Assembly (NCBI GenBank): GCA_041496705.1
Contig: JBGQFD010000002.1
Span: 20,755-84,754 of the forward strand
Direction of reading: 5' to 3'
Length of the DNA stretch: 64,000 nt
DNA from: VBDM01 sp041496705
GTDB taxonomy: Bacteria; Pseudomonadota; Gammaproteobacteria; Burkholderiales; SG8-39
Shown here: positions 60,767-64,000 of the stretch, piece by piece
Layout: every line of letters begins with the position of its first letter
Position numbering within the stretch: the first letter of the stretch is position 1
Made by a program: the position numbers and the translations under genes
Notes under the pieces: model-generated
What the model was told of the DNA's origin: nothing
Seen by the model: only the letters and a program-made list of their open reading frames with translations
The model's database searches: none

Positions 60767-62392
60767 TCAATAGCCGACCGCGGCCCCGTCGCTGCGCGGA
60801 TCGGCGCCGCCGATTCGCATCCCGGAGACGGGATCGATCGTGATTCCGTGCGCATGCCCCGCGAGCTCGCACCAGTCGGGCCAGCGATTTACGGCGTGCC
60901 CGCGCCGCCCGAGCTCGCGCAGCGTGGCCTCGGGGTAGCGTCCCTCGATGTTGAGCAGGTCGCGCGGCTCCCCAATGGCGAAGCGCCCGGACAGCCAGCG
61001 GGGCAATTCGAGCGTTTCCTGGATGTCGAAGCCGAAGTCGATCAGCCGCACGTAGCTCTGCAGGTGAATCTGCGGCTGGCCGTCGGCGCCCATGCAGCCC
61101 AGCACCTGCCAGGGCTCGCCGTCGCGCAGGGCAATCGACGCAATCAGCGTGTGCATCGGACGCTTGCCCGGCTCGAGCCGGTTGGGGTGCTGCGGATCGA
61201 GCGAAAAGTACGCCGAGCGGTTCTGCAGCACGATGCCGGTGTCGCCCGCGACCACGCCCGAACCGAACGTGAAATAGAGGCTTTGGATCAGCGCGGCCAC
61301 GTTGCCCTCCTTGTCCACTGCGCAAACGAACACGGTGTCGCCGGCGAGCGTGCCGTGGGAGAAAACCAGGTCCCAGGGAAGCGTGCGATCGGCGCGGATC
61401 AGACGCCTTCGCTCGGCGGCGTAGGGCTTCGAGATCAAGCGCTCGACCGGAACCGGCTGAAACTCTGGATCGGCGAGGAGCCGGTCACGGTCGTGATAGG
61501 CAATCTGTTTCGCCTGCACGAGCAGGTGCGCGAGCTCCGGGCCGAGCGGATCCATCGTTTCGATCTTTTGTGGCTCGATGAGGTTCAGCATCTCGAGCAC
61601 CGTGAAGCCCTGAGTCGGCGGGGGTGTCTCGAGGATCTCCACGCCGCGGTAGGTCCCCGAGAGCGGTTCGCCCCAGCTCGCGCGCTGAGCGCCAAGGTCC
61701 GTCTCGTCGAAGAACCCGCCCCCGGCGCGCGCAAAGCCTGCGAGCGAGCGCGCCGTTTCCCCGCCGTAGAACCCTTCGTGCCCGGCGGCAGCGATCCTTT
61801 CCAGAACGAGTGCAAGTCCGCGATTGACGAGCTTGTCGCCGGCACGCGGCGCGGTGCCACTGGGGGTAAACAATGCAAGAGCATGCGCATTCAGCGCGTT
61901 TTCGCCCGCACACAGTTCGATCCAGCGCGCAACCCGCCCGGTCACCGGAAATCCCTCGCGCGCGTATCCAATCGCATCGGCGAGATCCCGCGCGAGCGGC
62001 AGGCGGCCGTATTCCTCGTGTGCCGCGCACCAACTCGCGACCCCGCCCGGAACGGAGAGCGTTGCGGGAAGAAAACCGCGCAGCGGAATTTCGTTCATGC
62101 CGCGCGAGCTGAACCAGTCGATGTTTCCGCTCCTCGCGGCGCGCCCGCCGCCGTTCAAGTGGCGCACGCGGCGCGCTTGGGCGTCGTAGATGAGCCAGAA
62201 GGCGTCGCCGCCGACGCTGGTCATGTGCGGATAGAGGACAGCGAGCGCAGCTCCCGTTGCGATCGCCGCGTCCACCGCCGAGCCTCCAGCGCGCAGCGCG
62301 TCCACTCCCGCGGCGGAGGCGAGGGCATGTGGCGAGGCGACCAGTCCGTTCGGTGCGAAGGTCGGCGGCCTGCCGGTGTCAACGGCGAACAT
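60767..62392 (-). CDS. Gamma-glutamyltransferase-family protein
   Basis: A 541-residue Ntn-hydrolase of the GGT family without a recognisable signal peptide. The large subunit carries ALAVLYPHMTSVGGDAFWL. The processing site lies near the SHGTLAGDTVFVCAVDKEGN stretch, where the catalytic Thr follows GD in place of the usual TTH. The small subunit contains SIALRDGEPWQVLGCMGADGQP. Auto-cleavage before the Thr would give two chains. Related cytosolic members act on small amides or oxamates rather than glutathione, so the substrate is open. Confidence 0.87.
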   Translation of the reverse strand: MFAVDTGRPPTFAPNGLVASPHALASAAGVDALRAGGSAVDAAIATGAALAVLYPHMTSVGGDAFWLIYDAQARRVRHLNGGGRAARSGNIDWFSSRGMNEIPLRGFLPATLSVPGGVASWCAAHEEYGRLPLARDLADAIGYAREGFPVTGRVARWIELCAGENALNAHALALFTPSGTAPRAGDKLVNRGLALVLERIAAAGHEGFYGGETARSLAGFARAGGGFFDETDLGAQRASWGEPLSGTYRGVEILETPPPTQGFTVLEMLNLIEPQKIETMDPLGPELAHLLVQAKQIAYHDRDRLLADPEFQPVPVERLISKPYAAERRRLIRADRTLPWDLVFSHGTLAGDTVFVCAVDKEGNVAALIQSLYFTFGSGVVAGDTGIVLQNRSAYFSLDPQHPNRLEPGKRPMHTLIASIALRDGEPWQVLGCMGADGQPQIHLQSYVRLIDFGFDIQETLELPRWLSGRFAIGEPRDLLNIEGRYPEATLRELGRRGHAVNRWPDWCELAGHAHGITIDPVSGMRIGGADPRSDGAAVGY

Positions 62393-62466
62393 ATCGCCCG
62401 GATTCTACGCGGGTGCGCCGCGGAATTGCTTGCGCTATCCTTGCCGCATTCGAAAGGAATCCCTGC

Positions 62467-64000
<1,534 letters not shown>

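Overview
The window is high-GC DNA (many 60-base lines are near 70% GC), densely packed, with short gaps and frequent ATGA-type overlaps. The gene content points to a betaproteobacterium of the Burkholderiales type. It includes an orphan TctC-type binding protein, a TAXI-type TRAP transporter with a fused permease, a branched-chain-type ABC transporter, LLM flavin oxidoreductases, benzoate-CoA ligase, a BoxD/PaaZ-type aldehyde dehydrogenase and a bacterial Ku/LigD pair. The species is inferred from gene content only. No rRNA, tRNA, CRISPR array or transposase was seen.

Layout. 0-1.7 kb: end of a type IB topoisomerase, a pyroglutamyl-peptidase-like protein and a DUF488 protein. 1.7-4.6 kb: a deacetylase, an amidohydrolase and an alpha/beta hydrolase. 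4.6-11.9 kb: a co-oriented unit of CHASE-PAS histidine kinase, LuxR-type regulator, FtsX-type permease and AttH lipocalin-like protein, with no ATPase of its own. 10.8-13.1 kb: a stretch of about 50% GC that includes a gene ending in six perfectly spaced 12-residue WCAAA repeats. 13.3-19.9 kb: BON lipoprotein, M24-fold protein, then a branched-chain-type ABC transporter in which the expected LivF is replaced by a LolD/MacB-type ATPase.

19.9-25.3 kb is a rearranged region. A tannase-family esterase and a divergent AraC regulator lie between two near-identical direct repeats. Each repeat holds one end of an ancestral amidase-livK junction, and there is also a remnant of a benzoate-CoA-ligase 5' region. 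25.3-39.5 kb: cupin, DUF2848, LysR, an alkylhydroperoxidase-like protein, two binding-protein-fold proteins without signal peptides around an extradiol-type dioxygenase, SDR, TAXI TRAP transporter, LLM oxidoreductase, hydrolase, MetF-like reductase, a salicylyl-CoA-hydroxylase-like monooxygenase and a class III cyclase. Together these look like aromatic or xenobiotic acid catabolism, although the substrates are not established.

39.8-46.9 kb: 1-Cys peroxiredoxin, lipoprotein, then a catabolic run (TctC, Gfo/Idh, creatininase family, cupin, 2-hydroxyacid dehydrogenase, lactonase-like MBL, HIBADH-like). 47-55 kb: a surface-antigen (BamA/TamA-like) protein with no standard start codon, two diguanylate cyclases, a sirtuin and benzoate-CoA ligase. 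55.3-60.7 kb: an end-joining unit LigD-Ku-HTH/TPR plus a DUF72 protein. 60.8-64 kb: gamma-glutamyltransferase and the start of a BoxD/PaaZ-type dehydrogenase that runs off the window.
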